Origin: Lentinus brumalis
Taxonomy: Eukaryota > Basidiomycota > Agaricomycetes > Polyporales > Polyporaceae
Length of the DNA: 62,127 nucleotides
Assembly (NCBI GenBank): GCA_001792895.1
Contig: MARA01000081.1
Location: forward strand, 1-62,127
Reading direction: 5' to 3'
The translations under genes and the position numbers were made by a program. Below, piece by piece: positions 23,500 to 34,489 of the stretch; position 1 is the first letter of the stretch, and each line of letters opens with the position of its first letter. The notes below the pieces were generated by a model that was given only the letters and a program-made list of their open reading frames with translations, did not search any database and was not told the origin of the DNA.

Positions 23500-24775
23500 T
23501 CAGTTCAACCACACGAAGCTCGTGCGAGTGGGTATCTCGAGGTTCCTCGTCAACAGCGTGAGGTTCTTCCCACCCTCCGTCCTCTTCAACACGATCGTAC
23601 CCGCGGAGCCCGCAACACCGCTCGCGACGAGGAAGTCTTTTTCGGGCCCACCAAACTCCATCCCGCGAATCTGGTCGAGCCCGGTGAAGACGTGCCCGAG
23701 CAGCTCGAGCTTCGGTTCCACCTTGAAAATAGCGATCGCGTCACCGCGCGGGTCCTGGACGCCGGTGTTGCGGTTGGATACGTAGATGAACGGCTCGGGG
23801 AAACTCGGCGATGCCTCGGTGGGGAGAATCTCTCCGGCAGCCATAGCGGCGCCTTGAGGAAGACCTTCCGGGAGGATAGAGAAGTTGGCGATGAGGGGCC
23901 CAGTGGTCCCGTTCGGCGCTCTCGGGATGTCTTGTTGAGTCAAGGTGCTCGCTAGCTCGTGCAGCGTGTAGAGCGTGTTACCTGTGTAGCAGTGCAATGT
24001 GAGTTATGCGTAACACGATTTATCGGGATATGCATACCCCGTGTCGCGATGTGACGAGGTCCACTGCCGGCAGGCTGGTCAATCTCGCCTTGGACCCTGA
24101 ACTTGCCTGGCGCGCCGTCTTCGACCAGGCGCCAAACCTTGTCCGCACCCTTCGCGCCAGTACATCAACACTGACGAGACGTTGAAGGGATAAGTCGCAA
24201 CGCTCACCAGGTCCGGGACGAAGATTTCGCTCCCATGTTCCAGCGCCATATGCGGGTGCGAAACGGGCGCGTCGAACTTGATCGGAGTGTAGTTTGACGT
24301 GAACTCCAGGGGATTACCTGCCTGCGTCGGGACGATCTCGCCAGTCCCCGAGTTGTACTGCACAGCGGAAGGTGAACTTTCCGGTCCATGTCATAGGCAA
24401 ATGTCAACCTACGTTGAAGACCGCGACCTGACCCGTCGAGAGAGGCGTTGTGAACGCTGGACTGTCTCCGCCAGAGCTGATCGTGTCGATGGGACCGGAT
24501 AGTTGACCATTCTGGCCAATCAAGAAAGACTGCAGTCCACCGCTGGGATTCTCATTGACGGCGCTGCGTATGACGCGTCAACGACCAACCCGTGCAATGG
24601 ATGTAAGTACCACTCACTAGAGAACGCTCCTGTTTGTCGGGTGCAGAGAGATCCAGGAGGGATTCGCTCCTGTGGGCGATTGATTCAAGACACTGAGCGC
24701 ATTTGTATCCGAGTTGAAGAGGTATGACACGACGAAGGAAGTGTACCCTCCGGCCAAGATCGTAAAGTTGACCAT
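23500..24775 (-). CDS. Lactonase-family beta-propeller protein, copy 2
   Basis: Five exons (24775-24618, 24563-24413, 24357-24208, 24149-24038, 23981-23500) join to 350 residues starting MVNFTILAGG, clearly paralogous to the gene at 15498-16924. The first three introns sit at the same places as in copy 1. A fourth intron (24037-23982) splits the GSGPRHIATRG motif and is absent from copy 1. Blade motifs include SHPHMALEHGSEIFVPDL, SNRNTG and DPRGDAIAIF. It ends SFVWLN-TGA, and the next codon is AGG, with no Ser-rich or hydrophobic frame behind it. Substrate unknown; cytosolic by lack of a signal peptide. Confidence 0.87.
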
Positions 24776-25541
24776 CACAGTGACCTGTTTTGGAGGATAG
24801 TCACAATGCTCATCGTCCCAGCGTCGGCGGTCCTTATATATGCGCAGGGCAAACGGGGATCCGCCGGAGACAGGCCCGCGAAGCTTCCAATATAGATGTG
24901 CGGGTATGACGGCTACCAGAGCGTCGTGAACGCAATCCTCGCTTGCTCGGTGGTAGCATCACCCGAGCTCCGCTGAGTGGTCACGATGATGCGACAAAGG
25001 TCCACCCGAGACTCAACCGCGCCGGCGGTGCGACAAAGAAGTTCAGTGACTTCAGTCCACGATGGCTCTGAGGATCACATGTCTCGAGAAGCATTCAGGT
25101 CAGATACTCATACGCCTTGTACCATAAGCATTGCATATGGTAGATTATGCATCGTGAGTGATGGGTTGCGAGCTTCCTCGCAAGAAATATCGGAGACGGT
25201 CGTGCGTCGTGAATAACTGTTGTCCTCCGAGGCTCACCCGGTTATCGCTCACGCCTGTTTCGTCACTCTATGTGTCATGGCCCATGGGTATGGCGGACGA
25301 GAGGATGTGGGCTCACTGTCGGTACTCGTGGTCGATCAGACTTGCTTTCGAACGTTGCACCGAGGTATGTATGGCGTACCTCACCGATTGTCATGACGTG
25401 CACGTCCTCCACGGGTTACCAGGCATGCGATGACATAAGATCGTGGTGGTGGCATGCTAGACCTATACATTTTGTGCAACGCGGAAAGTCGAAAGCATGG
25501 GTCATAAAGAGCGAGGGAAGGAAGCAAAACAGGATACACGA
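24776..25541. other. Gap between lactonase copy 2 and eL24
   Basis: No gene is recognised. It should contain the promoter of lactonase copy 2 and the 3' UTR of the eL24 gene. Confidence 0.55.
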
Positions 25542-26164
25542 TTAGCGGCCACCCTTGCCACCCTTCATCTGCTGCTTCGATACACGGGGTGCGGAGGATA
25601 CGGGTGCGCGAGGCTGGAAACGTGGGGCTGATATCAGCGCGAAGCCCGCCAGCAGCTGCATTGCAACACACCTTGGTGCTCTTCTCCTTCTTGTCCTCCT
25701 TAGCCTTCTTCTCCGCCTTGGCCTTCTGAATAGCAGAGGTTCTCTGCTGGGCACGAATAGCGGCAGTCTGGTTCCTCCGTGCAGCGATAGCAGCGAGGTC
25801 AGCACCGACGATACCACGCTGGTGCTTGACGGTACGGCGAGAGCGCTTCTTGGCAACCTCCTCCGTGATACCCTTCTTGTGCATGCGACGGTACACCTGG
25901 GTCCAGGCGATCTTGCGGGGGTTCTTGCGCTGCAAGAACAGCGACTCGTTCTTGGAGGTGGCGAACCGGAAGATCTGGATGGAGAGGATAAGGGATATGG
26001 CTAGTCGGATGGAGTGGCTCTGCGGACCTTGTTGTCTCCCCGCACGAACAGGCGACCCTTGCTGGGGTAGATGCGGTAGCCGGAGAACGAGTCGATTTCG
26101 AGCTTCTACACTCGCGGAGTATGTTAGGATCAAGAATGTGACGAGAACATAGCGAACGCACCAT
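25542..26164 (-). CDS. RPL24: 60S ribosomal protein eL24
   Basis: Four exons are read on the minus strand: 26164-26162 (the ATG alone), 26105-26028, 25974-25672 and 25613-25542, giving 151 residues. The N-terminus KLEIDSFSGYRIYPSKGRLF and the following FVRGDNK, then FLQRKNPRKIAWT and RRMHKKG, are diagnostic of eL24, and the Lys/Ala-rich tail ends KGGKGGR as in other eukaryotes. The protein is part of the large cytosolic ribosomal subunit. The initiator codon is an exon of its own, a known pattern in basidiomycete ribosomal protein genes. A longer frame over this locus (25381-26352) arises by reading through introns. Confidence 0.95.
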
Positions 26165-28294
26165 CTGAGGAGTCCAACCACACAGGAAAGAGTGAAGTCA
26201 GTATCGGTCGGTCTGCTGTCCCCGAAGCCCATCCAATGTCTCCCTGCGCCATCCATCCCTTCGCACCCTTCAAACGGCGTACTTCCGCCCCACAACCTGT
26301 TCCTCGCGCACTTCTCCATCCATACGTGCAATCCTCCATCATCCAGAAGCACAGACGGCGACGCTCACCTTGAATTTGTGTCGGCGGGGAGTGTACCGTT
26401 GACGTTCTGCAGGCCGCGCTGCCAGATCGGGCTTGCCACAATGCAAATACAGTCAAACAGGCCACGTGTTGATAGGCGCCTACGGCGCTACTGCTTCCAA
26501 GTTCCTGCGTTTGCAGTGCGTCGAGGTTAAGTCTGCTTAAATGGTCCCGATACTGATGCGTAAACCCTACAACGCATCTATGAACCTGCGCAAGTTTTTT
26601 GCAGGTTTAGATCTGTGAGCCCACCGATCCTTTCATTGGTACGGGGAGCTCCCAATGTGATTCTCACTCAACGGGGTCAGGGCAGGTCCCTCGGGTCTCG
26701 TCGCCCGCACATAACAATGGAGTCTGTAATCGATGAAGCTGTGGTGTGCGTGAGCTCTCTACACTTTTGCATCAATTTGTTAGTCCTGCGCCGCCCCGGC
26801 CTTAGGTGAGGGGCTCTCCATATTGGCACGCGCAATTGCAACGGCTTGTGAAAACTTGCAAGTCACTCTGCAAGCTGTATAAGCAGAGGCTAACACACAT
26901 CTAGTGAAGGTGCGCTGCGTGCAGTAATCATATGCAGCACTCACATCCCAGCTAACGCGGCCTTCCGCGCTCCTGTGCTAGTTGTACGAACGTAACCACG
27001 AGTCAACCGCAGTGCTCGGTGATAAATGATCGAGCAAGATCCTTCACAGCAACTGACTCGCTACCTAGCGTGTGTTGGCCTGATGGCACCTCAGTACTCA
27101 GTTCTAAGTGAGCGGCCACTGAAGTCCTGTTGAATTCCAAAATTTGAATAACCCTCAGGCTTCAACGTTCATACTACTGTTCTCCCGGTCAGTTATCCGT
27201 CCGGAGGTTATACGTGCGCCATAGTCTGTGAAAGATCTCGGACAGGCGTCGTGATCGTGACTTTTAGCGTCGTTGGAGGAAGGTCTAGGGGCTTGGCGAA
27301 GGCGGCGCTTCGACCAGAACTTCGTGAGCGTTTTTCCCACCGGTGGTTTAATTGTCAAACATGACTTCTCGCAACTGCCAGTGCCCTGCCCTCTCATGTC
27401 CCCCGGCAATGGTCCCAGACACATTTGCTGTCAATGTCAGACGATCCGCCATGCGCCTGATATGATGTGTCCTCATTTCAACCGAAACTCCGCTCCATGT
27501 CATACGGACTACCGACATGTCGGCCCATACGTCTGGCAGCTCTGGCCTGCGCCTGGCTACGGTCCGTGACTGCATCGCGATGCGATGCCTATGACGTCCA
27601 AGTGTACGTACGAGCGCACGATGTCAGCTACGCTTCGGACGCCACATCGCTGCAGCACGGCGTGGACATCTTCACGTCGGGCGTAGCGCCCTTATCGGGG
27701 TCGGGGTCATCGCAAGAGGCGCTCCGCCTGAGGTTGAGGATGGTGAGCGTGTATCAGATCGGCACCGAGTCTGTCATTCCTGCATACTAACAAGGTTCGG
27801 ACAGTATCAGTGCGCAGGGCTTTAGTCTGTTTCAGTGTGCTCGACTGTGGTTCGAGCATGCGGAGTATGTTTATCCGACCCGGAGACATCTGTGTCTGTC
27901 GGGAGACTGCGGAATCAATGCGGTGACCGTGTTGCTTCTCGAGTTGGAGTGATGGGTGGGCTCCGTGGAATGTTTCTTTGTGCCCATCGAAACTGCGATT
28001 CGGCTACGGCAACGGACGACACTCCCATCATAGATGATTGCTAGGTTCGTTCGTGTCGATCATTAAGCAGGAGAAGAAGTAGCAATCGTACACACGAGTA
28101 CTTCAAGGACTCGGAGACATCGGTAGTTGAAGAGAAAGAGCGACAGTGCGATATATTACTTTACACGATCTAATAGGCTACACAGACAGGAGCACATCAA
28201 GCCTCGCGTCTTCATTAAATAATATGCAAAACTGCGACGGGTCAACCTCTACATACGGCTCCCGAATAAACCGGACACGCAGCCAGACTGCCTT
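26165..28294. other. 2.1-kb stretch without recognised genes
   Basis: The first few hundred bases should be the eL24 promoter. A short inverted repeat lies at 26583-26608 (AACCTGC and GCAGGTT around an A/T-rich loop). Frames near 27270-27790 are Cys- and His-containing but show no splice-consistent extension or known motif. Nothing else can be supported. Confidence 0.5.
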
Positions 28295-29435
28295 TCACAT
28301 CATTTGATAGGACGTGTACCACTTCGCCGCCTCGACACCACCGTAAAGCAGCGCTGTTAGCGTCTGAGAGTGGAAGCTCAGACGATACAGGCCGCGTGGG
28401 CTGTTCTCGTTGAGAAACCACACAAGTACCGTCGCGTACAGGGACGCGAAGACAATGTAGGGGTTGTAGGAGTAAAGGACGGTCGTGAGAAGATGTATGG
28501 CTGAGAGGAGGACCTTGGTCCGGAAGACGCTCTTAAGAAGCACCGGGATCGTGGGTACCTGCTTCTCCCAGTCCTCATGGAAGTCCCGAACGTCAGCCAT
28601 CACCTGAAGAGCGCGGATATCGTAAGAGCGGAGTTGCGGGAGAAGACAGGGTGACCCGACGTACAGCATGACAAGCGCGGTTGATGGTGGACCAGATAAT
28701 AATCTGGGTCGGGTTCCAAATGCTGGGACCACTAGACGCTACGGGGAGGGAGCGTGCGAGGATGGAGTTAACAATGGCGAACGTGCCGCAGCTGTGGCGA
28801 GTATTGTCAGTTGGGGACAACACTTATGTTGGAGGGAGAGACGCACCCTCTGATTATCCCGATGAGGACCGCCTTCATGCCCGGAATGCGCTTTATTGAG
28901 AAGGCCTTCTGAGCGGGCTTCTCGTCACTCTGCCGGGCCTTCTTCTGCTGACGCTTGCCGCCGAAGATGAGCAGCTTGAAGTCCCAGATAAATGCGGGAC
29001 CAAAGAAGATGGTGACCATGAGCCACGTCCAAGGTGGCGAAACAGCGAGGGCGAAGAGAAGAAGGGCGGCACTGGAAAAGAGGAGGACCTTGGCCTGCTT
29101 GAAGATCGCCGTCATCTCACTGTTGCCCGTCTTCAGTGCGTACAGTTGCATCGGCTCCTGGTCGAAATAGTGGTCCATCCCGATGGCAAGGATGTCCGAA
29201 GCGACGCAGATGAGAACCTATGCAACGGTAGGATGGCGCAGCAAAGAAGGTCAATTGAGCGCATGATCGCGACTTCGAAGAAGACGGCACTTACAGGTCT
29301 CCAGTCGATCATGCCGTAGATTGAGCGCGACATGAAAGTCGACAGGCTGAGACTGCCGATGGAGAGCATAAGTGGATGGGTCAAGAGCTCATCCTTGAGC
29401 TTGTGGGGCGTGAGCGGGGCGAACTGGGTGGCCAT
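28295..29435 (-). CDS. UbiA-family membrane prenyltransferase-like protein
   Basis: Four exons (29435-29295, 29217-28847, 28791-28665, 28603-28295) join to 315 residues. Several hydrophobic segments are evident (KVLLFSSAALLLFALAV, WTWLMVTIFFGPAFIWDF, TTVLYSYNPYIVFASLYATV). Two Asp-containing motifs match those of the UbiA superfamily: DHYFDQE near residue 63, and DVRDFHEDWEKQVPTIPVLL near residue 217. UbiA enzymes move prenyl chains onto aromatic or other acceptors using Mg bound by the Asp motifs. The first motif is degenerate compared with NDYxDxxxD, so activity and substrate are uncertain. A MFS transporter lies next to it on the same strand, as often in small metabolic clusters, but no other biosynthetic gene is seen. 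Confidence 0.75.
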
Positions 29436-30385
29436 GATTAAAAGGAGAGATAGAGGTACTACGAGGATGGCTGGTGCCTTCCCCGGAGAGACATTATATA
29501 CTTGCCTATCCTTGTGGCGCTCTGTAACCCCCGGGAGGCAATCAGCAAAGCGCCAAATGCGGCTGTGTATCGTGTTGCTCAGCTGGAATTGGTCGGACGG
29601 CTTCTTGCGCCATCGCGACCTGCATTGGGTTTGTCTGGACCCTGTGCACTTCCTGCTTTTCCGTCGTCAATGGCTACATGTCGTCTACGGTAGAGTTCGA
29701 GACGTGGAGCTATCCGTCTGTGCTAGCTCCGGTGATCGCAGCGACAGCGTCCTGCCAATGCAGTACCCAAACATCTGGCATAAAACGACGATCTGCGGCA
29801 TACGTGAGCGTCGCGGTAGAGTCGAACGACTGGATAACACACCACCTGCCCTGTCCCTGACTATCTCGCAAGTACTATTCCGAGCTCCCGATGAGACAAG
29901 GAGTGCCGGCCGTGTATCCTCATGGTCCGTCGGGGACCTGTCCACAAGCAGGGGCAGCGCGAAAGTGTGTCGTAAGACCGGTTGGTTCGAGAAACCGAAG
30001 AAGCGGGCATATGTGCACGGCGGTTCACTTAGGGAGATTTACAACGCCGGAACTCATTGAGTTTCTATGGCGGGTATCTCTGACGAATGTGCTGGCGGCA
30101 GAAGGGCGTTCACCGCGGTCGTGTCGGAGTTGTTTCTACCTAGGCGCTGTCGGAGTTCACGCAGCGCTCGGTGCGAAATCTCCCGCCGGGGACATTATAT
30201 GTACTATTAACGAAGTGTCACGATAACATTGTTACGTAGTCAAGGGAGTGCAAATGCGTCTGTAGGTAGAGGTTGAAATTGAGTCTATGGTGGAGGTGAT
30301 ACCTGCCAACATGCCAACTCTGTGGCAGGTCCGAGGCAGATGACGGATGCCGCGAATAAGCGGTCAAGTACATAGATATCCTATC
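29436..30385. other. Gap between UbiA-like and MFS genes
   Basis: This holds the promoter of the UbiA-like gene and the 3' UTR of the MFS gene. No further gene is seen. Confidence 0.55.
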
Positions 30386-32713
30386 CTACACGTTGGCGTT
30401 CTCGCCGCTAACCTTCTCGGGAGGGAAAGGAGCCTCAGCCGCATTGCCCTCCTTCGACACCGCGGGAGCTTCCTCGTCCTTTGGCGTTTCCTTCTTGCCC
30501 GTCTTCCGACCCAATGACGCCTCCTCAGCAGTGAGCGAGAACAGAAATCCGACGGCTACGAAGGGGACAGTAGCAATCATCATCGTGCTAAATCCCTTGC
30601 CGTAAGACTGCGCGGCCAACGCCTGGATGGGTCCAGGCAGCGAGTGAAGACCACTCAATGCCTTGAGTTGCGGGAGGTACTGTGGTACAATTCATGATCA
30701 GGCACCGCTGCCCACGGACTGGCATGGCATCATGCACACGAGAATCACGTACAGGCACTGCGGCAGGGTTGGACTGCATGTTCTTCAAGTAGACATTCTG
30801 GATGATCGAACCCTGCATGGCAATTCCGACGATGCCTCCCAGGGACTTGCTCCACATGGTCATTGTCGTGACACTCGCCAGAAGCTCGCGCGACACCTTG
30901 CTCTGGGCTGACACGGTGTTGGTCTGAGCAATAAAGCCGACGCCAGCGCCGCTCAGCGCCAGGAAGACGTATTCGACAGCGCGTGGGAGGGTGCCGTTGA
31001 GCATGATCAGAAGGCCGTTGGCTATGAGGTTCACGAGTCCGCCTGCCCAGAGGAAGGGCCGGGTGCGTCCAGTCCAGGACATCAGATAACCCACCAGCGT
31101 GGAGAAGATCACTATGGTCCCGACGCTAAAAACCTTCGGGTCAAGCTCGGTCATGACGGATTGCATCAAGCGAACGTACTATGGCAGAATTTCCAAACCG
31201 GAGACCAGCTGATTGTCGCCCCGAGCGAGTTGGTAGTATGAGGGGATGTAAGCGGACAGGCCGTACATGGATCTGGCAAACTGAGTCAGCATGGTGCGGA
31301 AATGAGACGGGGCTGGCGACTTACACCGAGGAGAAAAAGTAGTTGCCCGTCGATGCCGTCACGTTGCGAATCCTGAACATCTCCAGAGGGACAACGGGGA
31401 ACCGTGGAATGTACAGCTCATACATGACATACACGGGAAGGAGGACGCCTCCCACGACCAGCAGGGAGATGATCACAGGGCTGCTCCACGCGTAGGTCGT
31501 TCCGCCCCAAGTGAGCGCGATGCACAATGCAACAATGCAGACGGCAATGAGGATAATTCCGCCGAAGTCGACATCCTTGAACGTCACTCCTGGTCGCTTC
31601 CGGTTCGGGATCTTCTTCACGAAGATTAAGAGGACTCCGATAGCCGGCGCGGAGAGAATCAGGTTGATCCAGAAGCACCACCGCCAGTTCAACTTCGTGA
31701 AGATACCGCCAAGAACCTTAGTAGTAACAAGAAATTGAGCATCCACGAAGCTTCACAGGAAGTTGAACGGAACACATACAGGTCCGAGGACGGTCGCGAT
31801 AGCCGTCCGCGCATACATGGCGCCCACGTACTTCCCCCGATCGCGGAGGGGGACCATCTGGCTGATTATGATCATACACACGACCTGTTGGAGGTGTGAG
31901 CGAGGAGATCGGAGATGAGTCTGGAAGACCTACAAGCAACCCTGCTGCTCCGATGCCTACGTAATTTGGGAGAGGCGTTGTCAACGTGCAATTCATACGA
32001 GGACAAGTCAGACGATGAACGCACCAGCAATCGCCCTTCCGATGCAGAACCATATGAAGTCGGTGGCAACCGCGCAGAAGAGAGAGCCGATGTCGAAGAT
32101 GATGATCGAGAGGAACAGCATGATTCTAGAACCATACAGGTCGGTCCCACGCCCGAAGATGGGCTGGAACACCGTCGAAGTGAGCAAGTAGGCCAGCGAG
32201 ATCCCTGCGTGGCGTTAGCGTGGCCCGATGTTCAAATCGACGAACGTACAGCTTTGTTGTGGCAGCTCATTATATTGCGACGCAATGGTAGGCATGGCCG
32301 TAGCTATGATCGTCTGGTCGAGCGAACCGAGGAATGCTGCCACAGACAGCCTGCAAGCTCCGTTAGTTCTAAGTAGTGGCATAGGTGAGTAGCATACGCA
32401 CGCAAGGAATACGAGCTGGATCTCAGTGTTCGATAATGGTTTGTCCGCATCCCCCGTACCCGGCGGATCCGCCGCTTGCCCGGGTTTCTCAACCACTTCG
32501 ATCACAGCCAATCCCGCATTTGGTCCAGCGTCGACCGTGGTGCGGGTAGTCGATGGCGTAAGAGAGCTCATCTTCGGCTCGGCCATTAGAACTTCACCCG
32601 AAGCCCGCACGGGAGCCCCAGATATGTCGTCAGCAGCTGCAGTCTTTGTATCGTCAGTAACATCGTAGGCGCGCACAATGACCAGGACTCACCGGATGCT
32701 CACTGGCAGTCAT
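30386..32713 (-). CDS. MFS transporter, DHA2-type (14 TM) efflux pump
   Basis: A multi-exon minus-strand gene. The likely start is ATG at 32713 (MTASEHP, intron, TAAADDISG); an in-frame ATG at 32586 is an alternative. The first membrane segment carries AAFLGSLDQTIIATAMPTIA, the DHA2 signature at helix 1, and loop 2-3 has the major-facilitator motif A as FGRGTDLYGSRI. Later exons give TM segments such as KLNWRWCFWINLILSAPAIG and IVIAVCIVALCIALTW. The C-terminal exons (KSLGGIVGIAMQGSIIQN, MIATVPFVAVGFLFSLT) end in an acidic cytosolic tail. DHA2 transporters export drugs, toxins or metabolites by proton antiport. The motifs are not those of nitrate transporters of the NRT2 type. Confidence 0.85.
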
Positions 32714-34489
32714 TACCAAAACAACGAGGATGTAGCGTAGATACTAGTATATAATTAAGGCGTTATCTCGAGGTCGAGGTCGCGATGTCCGCCTTGGTGT
32801 TGTACAGTCCGGGCAAGTGTGTGAGGGGAAGCACTCCATAACATGGTGCGAGGACATATATGAAGAAGGCGGGTACGAGCGGCATAGCACAGTCAGAGCA
32901 AGAGACTCAGCAATCGGTCTCACGCGCCTTCTTTCTCACAGCTTTCTTATAGACGCCAATGGAGCGGAGTCCTGCGGACGCAGCGGAGCCATGGATATGC
33001 CTTGCGTTTGCAGGCTGAGTAGACTGGAAGTCGCGGCATGCGGGTCGCAGCAGTGTCGTCTCATGAATGAGTGACCTTTGTGAACGAGTAGTGTTTCGCG
33101 TAGGCGCAGCAGAATCCTAACGGCACTGTCAATATGGCCTCGACCGGCGATATCACGCATCACTTACTCTCGAAATGCAGCAAGGTGGAGCTCCGAATGG
33201 TGTGAGGGAAGGAAGGCAGTGGTATTGGAAAACGTTCGATGACCTGCGTTGGCATCCGGGTATGCTCGTCCCACAATATCTTGATCAGAGGTGCCTGGGC
33301 GGTGGGCGCACAGCACTGCACGGCGCCCTCGCTTCAAGCATGGCCGCGAGTGTTGCATCCTGACAACTTCGGGTCGGCGAGAGTCGGCGTCTTGCAGAAG
33401 CGCTCCTTTCTGAGGGCTCCCGGGGCGCGGACGACGATTGATGGTCGTCTCATGTAATGCTGTGGAGGCGTAGTCACGGGAATATCCCAGCTCAACGACA
33501 GACTGCAATTTCCCTCTCAGATCAACATCTCTACAAACAGCATGTGCGAGGAGACAGACGCACCCAAGTCACAAGCACTTCAAGATTTTTCTTCTTCTGC
33601 CGGCTTCGTATGCACGACAAAGGGTAGGACATTACATCGGAGATCCGACCTACAGAAAGGTCGACTTTGTGTGATTGTGTCAACGAGTCCCGGGAGTTGG
33701 ACGTGCCAAACCACGTACCGAATTTGCAGCCTCGGAGCGCTGTCACCGAGATCACAGTCCTTCCACTAAGCTCCTATGAGTACGACGACATCGATCGAAT
33801 ACCAATCTCGCAGATCGGCGGCTGTGATGCTTCTTGATCAGGAACAGTCGATGGCGAGCGTACCGCCGGTACTGAAAGGTTCAAAGCTACGGTCCGAATA
33901 CTACATATGTATCTCGTACGGCCTGTACCATGCGCTTGTTTCGTCGTTAGACCAGCGCACACCACTGACTCATGCGATAAGAAACTCACCGCGGGCGGCG
34001 GCAGATCCTGACTTGCTGACACCCACTCACTACTTCGTGACTACTAGCCGGCTGCACGGATGGCTGTCGCCGTCGAGACTAGTGAGCACAAATTAATACC
34101 GTTGGAACGAAAGCACCTGGAACAGGCGTGCTCGCACCTGATGTTTGAGGAATGGGCTAATGTGATATCGTTAACTCCCTACTACTGGTATCGGTATCAA
34201 TACCTGTCAAAAGTAAGTACCTTGAGCTCACTTGGCAGCGGTTGGAAATGGCGGCTGGAGAGTCGAGCAGAGCCGTATTTCAGTCGAGTGGTTAAAGGTG
34301 GTTAACAGATCGACGGCGCCGTGGACCAATCGCGGACGCTGCAATTTTGCCAAGACTGCCGAGCCCGATGCGGAAGGAGCCACGACGCGTGCAACGCCCT
34401 CACGTGATGGAAACGCGGTTCGCGATTGACGCCCATGCGCATGTTGAACTCTGCCTTGACCACCTTCCACGACGTCGGCGAAAGCCAAC
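32714..34489. other. 1.8-kb divergent promoter region, MFS and Ase1 genes
   Basis: The MFS gene reads left and the Ase1 gene reads right, so both promoters lie here. Frames inside are short, with no known motifs. Confidence 0.55.

Noticed and set aside
25381..26352. 323-codon minus-strand frame at eL24
   Set aside because: It reads through all introns; the spliced 151-residue eL24 matches the family at both ends.
30386..32713. Nitrate transporter as partner of nitrate reductase
   Set aside because: The MFS protein has the helix-1 LDQTIIATAMPTI motif and 14-TM layout of DHA2 exporters and lacks the nitrate signature of NRT2/CrnA.
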